29,079 bases of DNA, taken from the IMG/VR virus record IMGVR_UViG_3300035016_000045, positions 1 through 29,079 of that record. One strand, given 5' to 3'. Below the pieces are notes generated by a model. It was not told where the DNA came from and searched no databases. It saw only the letters and a program-made list of their open reading frames with translations. This document shows positions 14,887 through 22,543 of this stretch, one piece after another. Position numbers and translations under genes: made by a program. Numbering within the stretch: position 1 is the first letter of the stretch; every line of letters starts with the position of its first letter. This stretch comes from a virus.

Positions 14887-15582
14887 TTAAGCCGCCGCGA
14901 TCACGTCAAGGGTGGCGGCACTGGTCGCGCTGGTGTCGTCCACCAGATTGGTCGCAGTCACAGTCACCGTGATCGGGTCGCCGATATCGCCAACCACAGG
15001 GGTATAGGTCACGCTGGTCGCGCCACCGATTGCAACGCCATCGGCGTTCCACTGATAGGTGAATTCGGGGGAGCCGGACCAGACGCCTTCCCATGCCGTC
15101 AGCACCTCGCCAACCTGGGCGATGCCGGAAATTGCTGGCAGCACCGAATTGACCGGCGCGGCAAGCGGCGTGGAAACCAACGAGCCGGTTACCTTGAAGG
15201 TCACGGTGGCGGTCATCTTGGCTTCGGTCGGCACCGCCGGGGCGTAAGAGGTCATGATGCCCTTGAATGTCCAGATCGTGCCGTTCACCCAAGTAATGCG
15301 GCAAGAGATGCGGCCTGATCCACGGAACCCGCGAATAGCCACGTCGGCCGGCGAGCCGGGGATAAAATTCATCTCGAAGCTGGCTTCGCCCGGGTCGACC
15401 AAACCCTCGATAAATTCACGGGTCCGGTTGGGGCTCTGCATATGCGTAGCGTCAAGAACGTCGACGGTATCGCTGGGCGGCGTGATGTTGGTCACTTCGG
15501 CCAAACTGGCCCATGTGCCGCCATTGTTGAGCGAGTATTCAAAGAGCGTGCCGTAGCCAATCCCGGCCTGGGTTTCAGCCAT
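14887..15582 (-). CDS. Major tail (tube) protein with C-terminal Ig-like domain
   Basis: A 231-residue protein from the ATG at 15582 (MAETQAGIGYGTLFEYSLNN); the longer frame from 15627 adds no conserved sequence. Residues 1-140 follow the tail tube pattern of lambda-like siphoviruses (SDTVDVLDATHMQSPNRTREFIEGLVDPGEASFEMNF), with an alternating-strand barrel that stacks as rings. Residues from about 145 form an Ig-like domain (GEVLTAWEGVWSG, YQWNADGVAIGG, VTVTVTATN), a decoration common on phage tubes that may bind sugars on the cell surface. It follows the DUF3168-type gene by 70 bp. Confidence 0.86.
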   Translation of the reverse strand: MAETQAGIGYGTLFEYSLNNGGTWASLAEVTNITPPSDTVDVLDATHMQSPNRTREFIEGLVDPGEASFEMNFIPGSPADVAIRGFRGSGRISCRITWVNGTIWTFKGIMTSYAPAVPTEAKMTATVTFKVTGSLVSTPLAAPVNSVLPAISGIAQVGEVLTAWEGVWSGSPEFTYQWNADGVAIGGATSVTYTPVVGDIGDPITVTVTATNLVDDTSATSAATLDVIAAA

Positions 15583-15652
15583 GATGAAGATCTCCGATGA
15601 TGAAGGAAGGTGTAGCGCCCTGCCCACTGGCGCGAAGTAATGGGCGCTGTCG

Positions 15653-16048
15653 TCAGGCCGCTAGGCCCCACGAAATCATGTAGTCCCGGCTGTCAGTGAA
15701 CCAGGTATGGGCACCTACCTGGCCGAAGCTGGTGCGATGTCCGACCTCAAAGCACCCCTTAAATTGGTACCCCTGGAAAACACCACTAAAGCCCGACAGG
15801 CGGTCTTCCAAAGCGTTGGCAATGGCGCGGGCCTTGGCTGCAGTGGCGTCCCGGCAATCGAACTGGACGCGAGCGGTGGCGAAGCCAGAAGGCCCCAGCA
15901 TGTGATAGTCCTTCACGCCGGAAACCAGCGTCATGCTGATCGTGCCCTGCGGCGAACCTTGCGGCAGCGTGTCCCACTGGACGCGGTTGCCGACGAGGGC
16001 CGCCAGCGGCGCGTGGGCCAGCAAGAGATTGGCAAGCGTGGTTTGCAT
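15653..16048 (-). CDS. DUF3168-type tail completion protein
   Basis: A 131-residue protein with the DUF3168 (HK97 gp10/SPP1 gp17-like tail terminator) pattern: a helical start (LLLAHAPLAALVGNRVQWDTLPQG), a strand-rich middle (ISMTLVSGVKDYHMLGPSGFATARVQFDCRD), the helix KARAIANALEDRLSG, and a terminal strand. These proteins cap the tail tube and join it to the head. The ATG at 16048 directly follows the TAA of the gp10-like gene. The sequence is complete and of normal length for the family. Confidence 0.86.
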   Translation of the reverse strand: MQTTLANLLLAHAPLAALVGNRVQWDTLPQGSPQGTISMTLVSGVKDYHMLGPSGFATARVQFDCRDATAAKARAIANALEDRLSGFSGVFQGYQFKGCFEVGHRTSFGQVGAHTWFTDSRDYMISWGLAA

Positions 16049-16483
16049 TTAACCCCTCGCCGCCTTCTTTGCCGCGGCCTTTGCGGCCTTGTCGATGCCG
16101 AGCCACAATTCTTCACCTATGCGCTTCAGGACTTCGTCTTTCGTCTCGTCCCACGCCGGCCTTGCGAACGGCTGTGGAGGATGATTGACCGTGCCAAATT
16201 CCTGAGTGACCGCTGACGGCCGACTGTCCGGACCGATGAAGCGTTCTTGGTCAGAGCCCTTGGTGTGTGAGGTCTTCGCGCTCGGTGTCAGCGATCCTGA
16301 AACGTCGATGGACTCTCGGAGATTGCCTTCCTCCACAGGGGCTTTCGCCCGCATGGACTTTGCGGTGATCTCGCCTGCCTTATCGAGCGCAACTCTGCCA
16401 ATGGCCCGGCGTTTCGATGCGGTGAACTGGCCCAGCGCATCATCGAGTTGCTTGCCGCCCTCGAAATCCACGGTGACCTTCAT
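16049..16483 (-). CDS. HK97 gp10-like head-tail protein
   Basis: A 144-residue protein starting at the ATG at 16483 (MKVTVDFEGGKQLDDALGQF); an upstream start at 16729 would read through the adaptor gene and is rejected. The pattern GGKQLDDAL, GEITAKSMRAKAPVEEGNLRESI and the C-terminal IGPDSRPSAVTQEFGTVNHPPQPFARPAWDETKDEV is that of HK97 gp10 family proteins. These act in head-tail joining or as the tail terminator. The basic Lys-Ala tail (KAAKAAAKKAARG) is usual. It overlaps the adaptor gene in an ATGA and touches the DUF3168 gene. Confidence 0.9.
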   Translation of the reverse strand: MKVTVDFEGGKQLDDALGQFTASKRRAIGRVALDKAGEITAKSMRAKAPVEEGNLRESIDVSGSLTPSAKTSHTKGSDQERFIGPDSRPSAVTQEFGTVNHPPQPFARPAWDETKDEVLKRIGEELWLGIDKAAKAAAKKAARG

Positions 16484-16812
16484 TCGTCTGCCGCCGCTAC
16501 GCCGCTGATCTCCAGACCTTCGCGCCTGCCAAGTTCCTTGATCCCGGCGATATCGAAGGTACCCCCCTCGTAGATCACCCGATCCTTGGCATTGAGCGTC
16601 GACGCGGAAGCCGACCAGCGAATCTGGAACCGGATGCTCACCACGGCACCCACCTGGCCGGCCCGTGCTTTCTCGCCATCGCTGGCATACTGAACCGAAG
16701 CCCACACCGGGGATGCATCGGGTGTCCAACCCTCGATCGGCTCGTTGTCATCATTGTAGGTGATGCTGAACCGCAGAAGACGTACTTCTCGATCCAAGTC
16801 GCCGGCACGCAT
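16480..16812 (-). CDS. Head-tail adaptor (head closure) protein
   Basis: A 110-residue protein with the SPP1 gp16-type head closure pattern: MRAGDLDREVRLLRF at the start, DNEPIEGWTPDASPVWASVQ and the end strand IYEGGTFDIAGIKELGRREGLEISG. It seals the portal after packaging and forms the docking surface for the tail. The ATG at 16812 has GGAGGG seven bases upstream; the GTG at 16827 is a worse choice. It starts two bases after the connector stop and overlaps the gp10-like gene by four bases. Confidence 0.88.
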   Translation of the reverse strand: MRAGDLDREVRLLRFSITYNDDNEPIEGWTPDASPVWASVQYASDGEKARAGQVGAVVSIRFQIRWSASASTLNAKDRVIYEGGTFDIAGIKELGRREGLEISGVAAADE

Positions 16813-16814
16813 TC

Positions 16815-17402
16815 CTACGCCCTCCACGACCGGAACGGCGCCAGCAGCGCCTGCGCCGCGACGGGCACCTCAGCGGCAGCATCACCTACCACCACCGCCT
16901 CGCGGTTCTCGTACCAGTGACCCACGATCAGCAGCACGGCCTGCTTAGCTGCGGCCGGTACCGTGCTGACTTCGACCGCATCACCGCCGTCTTCAGGCTC
17001 AACCAGGCGCGGCGCGTACCCGGCCGTCACGCGAATGGTGACCGCTTCGGGTTCGCCGTCGGTCGTCGGCCAGTTCTGAGCGTAAATGGCTCCGCTGCGG
17101 AGCAGCCGATAGTCCTCACTGGGCATCGTCTGCTCCACGCTGTTCCCGTCACGGTAGACGATGCTGACCACCTCGATGATCGGGGGGAGAGGAAGCGACC
17201 CGTCGGGAAAGTCGCCGACTATGTCGATGATCTGAAGCCCGAAGCAATGGCCGAGCCAGCCGTCTGGGCCGTCGAGCCAGCCTTGCGCCGCAGCGATCAA
17301 GCCCTCCACATAGACCTGCTCGCCGTCTTCCACGCGCAGGTGATCCTTCGCCTCCTGCCAGGTCACAATGGGCACTGGCGGCTCGACGACACGAGCGATC
17401 AT
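16815..17402 (-). CDS. Gp6-like head-tail connector protein
   Basis: A 195-residue protein of the phage connector family (HK97 gp6/SPP1 gp15 type), which adds a ring beneath the portal. Characteristic features are the start (PIVTWQEAKDHLRVEDGEQVYVEGLIAAAQGWLDG), the middle strands (VVSIVYRDGN, EDYRLLRSGAIY) and the helix AAKQAVLLIVGHWYENREAV near the end. The ATG at 17402 has AAAGGA nine bases upstream; a TTG at 17426 would start within the hairpin tail. A terminator-like hairpin lies 24 bases upstream of the start. It is the first gene of the run from 17402 to 15653. Confidence 0.9.
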   Translation of the reverse strand: MIARVVEPPVPIVTWQEAKDHLRVEDGEQVYVEGLIAAAQGWLDGPDGWLGHCFGLQIIDIVGDFPDGSLPLPPIIEVVSIVYRDGNSVEQTMPSEDYRLLRSGAIYAQNWPTTDGEPEAVTIRVTAGYAPRLVEPEDGGDAVEVSTVPAAAKQAVLLIVGHWYENREAVVVGDAAAEVPVAAQALLAPFRSWRA

Positions 17403-17425
17403 GATTTGCGATCCTTTCAGCGGCA

Positions 17426-17449
17426 AAGAAAAACCCGCTCGAAAGCGGG
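17426..17449 (-). terminator. Terminator-like hairpin upstream of the connector gene
   Basis: Minus strand reads CCCGCT-TTCG-AGCGGG followed by TTTTTCTTTG: a perfect 6-bp stem, UUCG loop and five U. It is a strong intrinsic terminator 24 bases before the connector ATG, similar in sequence and placing to the one before the endolysin gene. It could end the transcript of the 17631-17903 gene. Confidence 0.78.
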
Positions 17450-17630
17450 CCGGTTAATCCTGTTGGGGAGACGCGCTTTCAACAGCCGCTTGCCTGTGAA
17501 TGCGAACGCACCGGGCATTGCAGGGCCGCGGTGCGCCTCTAGCCAGCTAAACGAGTGCCAAAGAAGATCCGGGGCAGCCAGACCGCCGGCTGGTCGAGTC
17601 CCTCACAGCGGTCCGGAGCGGCAGATCGCG

Positions 17631-17903
17631 TCACTCGATAAGTGCGCCCCAGGCGGGATTCCATAGCAGGCGGTCCCCGCTGATGACGATCTCAGTATCG
17701 CTGCTGTTCGCCAGCCGAATTGCGGCGGCGAAGGCCACACCGAGAGGCTCGCAGACGGCCCCTTCGAGGAACACCTTCCCGCCGAAATCGTCGTCAATGC
17801 GCGGACCTCGGGCATCCGCCCTTGCGGTTCCGTTGAGCGTCTTGAACAGGTGTAGATTGGATGCGGTGTCTGGCACTGCGTGGGTGTAGCGGAATTGGAC
17901 CAT
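17631..17903 (-). CDS. Hypothetical protein
   Basis: A 90-residue protein starting at the ATG at 17903, with AAGGAG nine bases upstream, in preference to 17990. It is mixed alpha-beta (FRYTHAVPD, DDFGGKVFLEGAVCEPLGVAFAAAIRLANSSDTEIVISGDRLLW) with no membrane segment. I do not recognise a family. It lies between the plus-strand HTH pair and the connector gene, in late-operon orientation, and is followed by the strong terminator. It could be an accessory head gene or a cargo gene. The flanking sequence (17450-17630) shows no gene or RNA that I can support. Confidence 0.6.
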   Translation of the reverse strand: MVQFRYTHAVPDTASNLHLFKTLNGTARADARGPRIDDDFGGKVFLEGAVCEPLGVAFAAAIRLANSSDTEIVISGDRLLWNPAWGALIE

Positions 17904-18124
17904 GATCCACCGCTCCTTGTTCGCCGGATAACCCGACCTGACGTGAGCATGTACAATAGTCCAGAGCTGACAATAGTTTCGCCTGATCACGGCGCAGGGT
18001 TAACACATTGGACTCTCTGCCCATCCGTTCACCGGTCCGGAGCAACAGTGTTGCCTTCGCTACCTGCCAGCGCTCGGCCGTGGGAATGCAAAAAGCGGCG
18101 CCAACCAAACTCGTGAAGTCGCAG

Positions 18125-18164
18125 TGTAACCTTGACTACTCCTCGGAGGGAAGTTTAGGTTACA
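18125..18164 (+). promoter_or_regulatory. Inverted-repeat promoter region of the HTH pair
   Basis: TGTAACCT at 18125-18132 and AGGTTACA at 18157-18164 are perfect inverted half-sites 32 bp apart, three helical turns. A TTGACT (-35-like) at 18132-18137 overlaps the left half-site, and the -10 region would fall on the right half-site. The layout suits autorepression by the XRE protein encoded downstream. The -10 hexamer is poor. The 18187 start codon follows with AGGAG seven bases before it. Confidence 0.6.
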
Positions 18165-18186
18165 TCAGACCATCAGGAGCTTCGCG

Positions 18187-18612
18187 ATGAACACCGTCGA
18201 ACGTCACTCTCGCCGCCGCAGCACATTGCTGATCCTCAATGCTTTGGCCTTGATCGCTTGGCAGGCGACCGAGATCTCACTTATCCATCGATACTTTGAA
18301 GAGGGCTATTTGGCCCTCCTGCCGCCGACTCTGATCATCTTATGGTTCATCACGCTGCTAGCGCTGCTCCTCAAGCCTGCCGAACGCATTTTTCGCCAAC
18401 AGCTGGAAGATGAATTGACGCAGCACAATCGCCGTAGCGCGATGATAGCGGGCTACTGGTCTGTTATGATGTCCACAGGTCTAGCGCTCGTAGCTGCGGG
18501 CACGGTGCAGGTCGAAGCGATAGATATAGCACGTGCAAATCTCATCGTCGGCGCGTCAGTGCCTATGCTGGTCTTTGCATTTCTGGAGCGTTTCGATGGC
18601 GTCGGACAGTGA
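18187..18612 (+). CDS. Four-helix membrane protein paired with an XRE regulator
   Basis: A 141-residue integral membrane protein with four hydrophobic helices (LLILNALALIAWQA, LALLPPTLIILWFITLLALLL, MIAGYWSVMMSTGLALVAAGTV, ANLIVGASVPMLVFAFL) and a charged loop after helix 2 (AERIFRQQLEDELTQHNRRS). It overlaps the start of the HTH gene by 17 bp, so the two are one operon. Similar pairs of small HTH regulators with a membrane protein occur widely, and the function of most is unknown. The pair sits on the opposite strand inside the head module, between the capsid-side gene and the connector-side gene, so it is likely cargo. It could be the sensor or the target of its regulator. Confidence 0.78.
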   Translation: MNTVERHSRRRSTLLILNALALIAWQATEISLIHRYFEEGYLALLPPTLIILWFITLLALLLKPAERIFRQQLEDELTQHNRRSAMIAGYWSVMMSTGLALVAAGTVQVEAIDIARANLIVGASVPMLVFAFLERFDGVGQ

Positions 18613-18811
18613 GAAGCTGTGTAACAATCTCAAAGTTCATCGCACGGACGCTGGCCTCACCCAGGCTGAACTGGCAACTTCCGTGGGCGTGTCCCGCAAG
18701 ACCATAAACACAGTGGAAAACGGTGTGTTCGTTCCATCCACCCTACTCGCACTTAAGATTGCCAAGGTGCTGGGAACTCAGGTTGAGGCGCTATTCTATC
18801 TCGAACTGTAG
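18596..18811 (+). CDS. Small XRE-family HTH transcriptional regulator
   Basis: A 71-residue protein starting at the ATG at 18596, with GGAG a little upstream, inside the end of the membrane gene. It is a single Cro/C1-type helix-turn-helix domain: LKVHRTDAGLTQAELATSVGVSRKTINTVENGVFVPS followed by ALKIAKVLGTQVEALF. The turn helices are TQAELATSVGV and SRKTINTVENG. It resembles the short YozG-like regulators that sit with membrane proteins. It is too small to be a classical prophage repressor with a C-terminal oligomerisation domain. It likely binds the repeat at 18125-18164 and controls its own operon. Confidence 0.88.
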   Translation: MASDSEKLCNNLKVHRTDAGLTQAELATSVGVSRKTINTVENGVFVPSTLLALKIAKVLGTQVEALFYLEL

Positions 18812-18875
18812 AGCCGGCGTTTAATGGCGGCAGTCGTGCCCACAGCAAGAATTTCCGTCGCCATGCGCAGTGCCC

Positions 18876-19163
18876 TTACTTCCTGTCGCTCTTGTTCCGC
18901 GGCTTGCCTTCAGCCTTGTTGGCCGGCGCAGGCTCAGCCTTGTTTTTGGGCGGCGGTTCGGACTTCAGGCCAGACACGGGAGTGGCCTTGCTGATCTGCA
19001 CTGCCTCATCCTCCACGGCGTCGGCTTCGTCGAACTCGACCAGGCCCTGAGCCTTCAACTGTCGGGCATGGGTCAGGCTGGTCGGATAGTCGGATTTCTC
19101 GGGATGGTGCCCACTGTCGCCGGAGTGTTCGCGCAGCACCTTGACGGTTACAGTCTTACTCAT
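18876..19163 (-). CDS. Small hypothetical protein downstream of the capsid gene
   Basis: A 95-residue protein from an ATG at 19163 with AGGAGG five bases before it. The N-terminal half is mixed (SKTVTVKVLREHSGDSGHHPEKSDYPTSLTHARQLKAQGLVEF), and the C-terminal 35 residues are Pro-, Lys- and Ala-rich (SEPPPKNKAEPAPANKAEG) and disordered. I do not recognise a family. Its place after the major capsid gene is where many HK97-type phages carry a small head decoration or completion protein, but the sequence alone does not show this. The hairpin at 19188-19211 separates it from the capsid gene. Confidence 0.68.
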   Translation of the reverse strand: MSKTVTVKVLREHSGDSGHHPEKSDYPTSLTHARQLKAQGLVEFDEADAVEDEAVQISKATPVSGLKSEPPPKNKAEPAPANKAEGKPRNKSDRK

Positions 19164-19187
19164 CGGAGCCTCCTGTCAAAATCGGAA

Positions 19188-19211
19188 ACGGGCAGCCGGC
19201 GGGCCGCCCGT
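19188..19211 (-). terminator. Hairpin after the capsid gene
   Basis: The minus strand folds into ACGGGCGGCC-CGCC-GGCTGCCCGT, a 10-bp stem with one G-U pair, followed by TTCCGATTTTG. The U-run is imperfect, so it may be a partial terminator that lowers downstream expression relative to the capsid gene, or an mRNA-stabilising hairpin. It is the third internal hairpin in the late operon. Confidence 0.55.
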
Positions 19212-19231
19212 CAGGTTCTCAGTTCGAGAGA

Positions 19232-20500
19232 TCAGACGATGTTACCGAAGTCGCCATACACGAGCGCGCCGGGCTTCTTGATCGCCAGCGCCACGCGCTC
19301 TTCACAGCGCATGGTGTAGAGGTTCTTCTCGAAGTCATCGACGTTCTCGGACGCGATCAGGACCTCAGGCTCCATGCGGTCGTAGAGCGTCTGGAGCTTG
19401 AAACCTCCGACCAGGAACTTGTCGATGGTCATCGCCACTGTCGCCACCACCGGCTTGCCCCACAGGCGCGGGCCGGCGAGGTTTGTTGGGTTGGCGAAGA
19501 CGTAGGCACCATCTGTGGTCTTGGTCAGCTCGATGCCCGCCCAGTCGGCGGGATTGAGCACGATGCCGTCGGTGGGATAGAGCGCCAGTTCGGCCTGCAG
19601 CAGGCCCAGACGCAGGATGTCGATCATGTTCGCACCCGCGATCGTGATCGGCGCCGAATAGGCCGTGGCGTTCGGGATCAGGCCAGTGAGGTGCTGGCCG
19701 GTACCGTCACCGGTCAGGACTTCCACCTCCTCGGCAATGCCGAGGCCGTAGCGCATTTCGCTATCGACTTCGCCCTGCAGCTGCACCGCGTCATCGAGCG
19801 CCTGGCGGGTGAGCTTGGCCAGGTGAGCAATGGTGCGGATCGGCGCGTTGACCTGCTCCCAGATGTAGGCGGAGGTCGGCTTGGTGGCGCCCTCGGCAAC
19901 CACGGCCGCGTTGTTGGTGCGGGTGGTCTGGCGGGCATAGTCCACCGAGCCGCTGGTGGTCGGGACCACGTTCAGCAGGTCGCGGATCATCAGGCCGCGC
20001 TGGGGCAGCCCAGTGACCTCGGTGTCGCGCATGGACCACGCCGTGCCGGCCTGGGCTGCAGTGATGGCCTTCAGCGAAAAGCGGGCGCTGCCCTGGTAGC
20101 TGCCGGTCTGGAACGACTTGAACTTGTCGGAGCCGGCAATCTGCTCACCATAGCTCTTGACGTCGTCGCCTTCCGAGCCAGGCTTGCGGGCCATCTTCTG
20201 CTCGATGTCGTCGAGCTGGGCCTTGAGCGAGGTCGTGGTGGCCAGCAGCTTGTCGGCCGTCGACTTGGTTTCCTCGCTCAGCTTGCCGGTCTTGGTCGCT
20301 TCTTCAAGCGCCTTGTCGGCAACCTCGCGGGTCTCCTTGGTCGATTTTTCCAGCATGCCGCGAACTTCGTCGGCGAGCTGTTCGACGGACTTGGTCTGGT
20401 CCGGGTGGCCGGTGCCATCGCGCATGTAGCGGCCCATGGCGCGTTCGGCAGGGGTCATCGCGCCGAGCAGGTGCCCGACGTTCTTGCGATGCATCATCAT
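19232..20500 (-). CDS. HK97-type major capsid protein
   Basis: A 422-residue protein with an N-terminal charged coiled coil (about 35-95, KSTKETREVADKALEEATKTG) that corresponds to the delta scaffolding region removed by the protease, then the HK97 fold: the N-arm and E-loop region (SYQGSARFSLKAITAAQ), GLMIRDLLNVVPTTSGSVDYARQT, the P-domain helix (IRTIAHLAKLTRQALDDAVQLQGEVD), EEVEVLTGDGTGQHLTGLIPNAT and the A-domain end (LWGKPVVATVAMTIDKFLVGGFK). It builds the icosahedral shell. Three consecutive ATG codons occur at the start; the first at 20500 is listed, with AAAGGG upstream. It follows the protease gene by 37 bp. Confidence 0.95.
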   Translation of the reverse strand: MMMHRKNVGHLLGAMTPAERAMGRYMRDGTGHPDQTKSVEQLADEVRGMLEKSTKETREVADKALEEATKTGKLSEETKSTADKLLATTTSLKAQLDDIEQKMARKPGSEGDDVKSYGEQIAGSDKFKSFQTGSYQGSARFSLKAITAAQAGTAWSMRDTEVTGLPQRGLMIRDLLNVVPTTSGSVDYARQTTRTNNAAVVAEGATKPTSAYIWEQVNAPIRTIAHLAKLTRQALDDAVQLQGEVDSEMRYGLGIAEEVEVLTGDGTGQHLTGLIPNATAYSAPITIAGANMIDILRLGLLQAELALYPTDGIVLNPADWAGIELTKTTDGAYVFANPTNLAGPRLWGKPVVATVAMTIDKFLVGGFKLQTLYDRMEPEVLIASENVDDFEKNLYTMRCEERVALAIKKPGALVYGDFGNIV

Positions 20501-20537
20501 GGTGTTTGCCCTTTCAGGGACTGGGGGTTGGGTGTGT

Positions 20538-21203
20538 TCAGCCGGCCTTCAGCAGGCGCTGGAGGAACGTGGCTGCGTCATCCGCCTTCGCCTCGGGATC
20601 CCCCCGAAGATGCGGCGTTGCCTTGCTGGCGATGGCCGTCGCAAGGGCTTTCGAGAACCCGGCGTCCCGCAGGAATTCTTCGAACTCGCGGACGGTGGGC
20701 AGTGCTCCTCCGTCCAGAATGGCTTTGACCGTGGTCACCTTGGCGGAGAGGTCCATCGGCATGGTGACGAGGGAAATTTCGCGCAGGTCGATCTTGAGCA
20801 GCCTGGACACGCCGAACTGCTTGGGATCGGCCACAGCGCCACCGACCGGGATGCGATAGCCGATCGACATGCCGCCCAGAGCCCCGTTCTTCAGCAGCAC
20901 GTGGGCACGCTTGGCGAGAGGATCCTCGATCAGGAGCTGCCCCCTGACCTTAAGGCCCTTCTTGTCTTCGGAGATGTCCAGCCAAATGCCGATGGGCTCG
21001 TGACGATCGTGCTGCCAGAGCATCGGAATATGCCGGCCTGCCGCCGCTGCCTCGGCGAGCCCGTCCTTGAAGGCGCCACGCACGACTGTATCGCCGCCTT
21101 GGTCGATGTTGCCGAAGGTCGAGGCGTAGCCCTCAAAGATACCTTCGTCCTCAACCGTGTCCGCCTTGAAGGCGAAGTCGAGCGTTTTGAGCTGCATGGT
21201 CAT
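20538..21203 (-). CDS. HK97-family prohead protease
   Basis: A 221-residue serine protease that cleaves the capsid scaffold during prohead maturation. The S78-peptidase family pattern is present: FEGYASTFGNIDQGGDTVVRGAF at 23-45, PMLWQHDRHEPIG with catalytic His65, and LGGMSIGYRIP with catalytic Ser113; DLREISLVTMPM follows. The C-terminal extension after about 165 is helical and may be a self-cleavage and targeting tail. The ATG overlaps the portal stop by four bases (ATGA). The usual order portal, protease, capsid is intact. Confidence 0.94.
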   Translation of the reverse strand: MTMQLKTLDFAFKADTVEDEGIFEGYASTFGNIDQGGDTVVRGAFKDGLAEAAAAGRHIPMLWQHDRHEPIGIWLDISEDKKGLKVRGQLLIEDPLAKRAHVLLKNGALGGMSIGYRIPVGGAVADPKQFGVSRLLKIDLREISLVTMPMDLSAKVTTVKAILDGGALPTVREFEEFLRDAGFSKALATAIASKATPHLRGDPEAKADDAATFLQRLLKAG

Positions 21204-22543
21204 TCTCCGTCACGCAGCGGTGGGCCGCCGTTGTGTCCGTTCATGGGGTGCGCCTTGATGCGCTGGTCGACGATATCGGCAATGGCCTGCTCGATGGACT
21301 TCTGCCCGTCGCCGCGACCGAGCATTGCAATGGGCATGAGGTTCGACTGGGCCGTAAGTTCGCCGGCGCCCTCCCGCCTATCGAGGTTTTCCTTGCTGCG
21401 GATTTCATTGCGGTCCATCCAGCCGTTCTGGCTGGCCGATGCCCACAGGGCAGCACGTGCGGCGCTGTCGGCGCGCAGCAGGCTTTCGATGTTGTGCTCG
21501 ACGTAGAAGCGACCGCGATCCACCGGGAACAGCAACTGCTTCTCGATAGCTTGCTCGATGCGCTCAAGCTCGGCGGCAAGGCTGAGGCTCAGCCAGGCCA
21601 GCATGATCTGCTCAACGCCGCTCCCGAACATCGTCTGGCCCTGTGCGGCGTGCCCGATCAGGATTGGCGGCACACCGAACCAGCGGGCGATTTCCTCTGT
21701 CTGGAAGCGGCGCGTCTCGAGGAGTTGCGCATCTTCCGGGTTCATCGTCATAGACTTGAAAGACATGCCCGGGTCGAGCGGCAGCACCTTGCCGCGCTTG
21801 TCCGACCTGGCATAGCGCTCGAACAGAGCAGCGATTTCCTCGCGCTGTCCTTCCTTGAGCTTGATGCCCGTGGCGCTCTCGACGAATCCGGCGAGGGCAA
21901 GTCCGCTTGAGAAAGTACGTGCCGCAGCTTCTTCGGCCGCGATCGAGCTCGCCATGGTCTGGCGACCGAATGCGATCGGTGACAAGCCTTCCAAACCACC
22001 AGAGCCGAAGCCGCGCAGGTGAAACACCTGGTCCTCGCCCAGATCGCGTTCCTGCCGGCGCAGATCAGTTACCTTGTAGCGGCGGGTGCCGTCCTTGGCG
22101 CGGTACGGCCGGCAGAAGTCGGGCTCGATCGGCGTGAGCGCCACCAGCTTGTTGCCGGCAAAGTTCAGGTGCTTTTCTGCATAGGCATTGCCGCGCAGGT
22201 TCAGCCAGGTCGCCTGCCCTTCCCAGAACTCCATCGCCGTTTGATCGGCATTGGGGCTGTCGTGCAGGATGCGGTAGAGGTCGTGCCCACTACCATCGGC
22301 GCGGGAATTGGTGGCGGTGCGCTCATAGACCTTGCGCGGCAGGCTGCCGATGGTGCGGGCGTTGAGCCGGATGCATGCCCAGGCCGTCGCCAGTTGCATC
22401 ACCGAATCCACGGTCACCGGCTTCCCAGCCCAGTTGCTGCCACCGACGTCCGCACGAGAGCCGACGGGGATGCCGAAGGGCGGGCGGAAGTAGCTCAGCA
22501 GATGCTTGACGAAGCCCTGACGCTCGTGACGAACCAGGTCCAT
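21200..22543 (-). CDS. HK97-type portal protein
   Basis: A 447-residue portal that forms the twelve-fold ring for DNA entry. Family features include VDSVMQLATAWACIRLNARTIGSLP at about 45-69, DLYRILHDSPNADQTAMEFWEGQATWLNLRGNAY at about 86-120, and IARWFGVPPILIGHAAQGQTMFGSGVEQIMLAWLSLSLAAELERIEQAIEKQLL at about 285-340. The ATG overlaps the large terminase stop as TGATG and its own stop overlaps the protease start. No truncation is seen. The C-terminus is a short charged tail (NGHNGGPPLRDGE). Confidence 0.95.
   Translation of the reverse strand: MDLVRHERQGFVKHLLSYFRPPFGIPVGSRADVGGSNWAGKPVTVDSVMQLATAWACIRLNARTIGSLPRKVYERTATNSRADGSGHDLYRILHDSPNADQTAMEFWEGQATWLNLRGNAYAEKHLNFAGNKLVALTPIEPDFCRPYRAKDGTRRYKVTDLRRQERDLGEDQVFHLRGFGSGGLEGLSPIAFGRQTMASSIAAEEAAARTFSSGLALAGFVESATGIKLKEGQREEIAALFERYARSDKRGKVLPLDPGMSFKSMTMNPEDAQLLETRRFQTEEIARWFGVPPILIGHAAQGQTMFGSGVEQIMLAWLSLSLAAELERIEQAIEKQLLFPVDRGRFYVEHNIESLLRADSAARAALWASASQNGWMDRNEIRSKENLDRREGAGELTAQSNLMPIAMLGRGDGQKSIEQAIADIVDQRIKAHPMNGHNGGPPLRDGE

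Noticed and set aside
17450-18124. Possible RNA gene in the stretches flanking the 17631-17903 gene
   Set aside because: No tRNA cloverleaf, known RNA motif or strong stem beyond the listed hairpin could be seen.
19691-20728. Plus-strand open frame opposite the capsid and protease genes
   Set aside because: The product is low in recognisable features and lies wholly over well supported genes, so it is a shadow.
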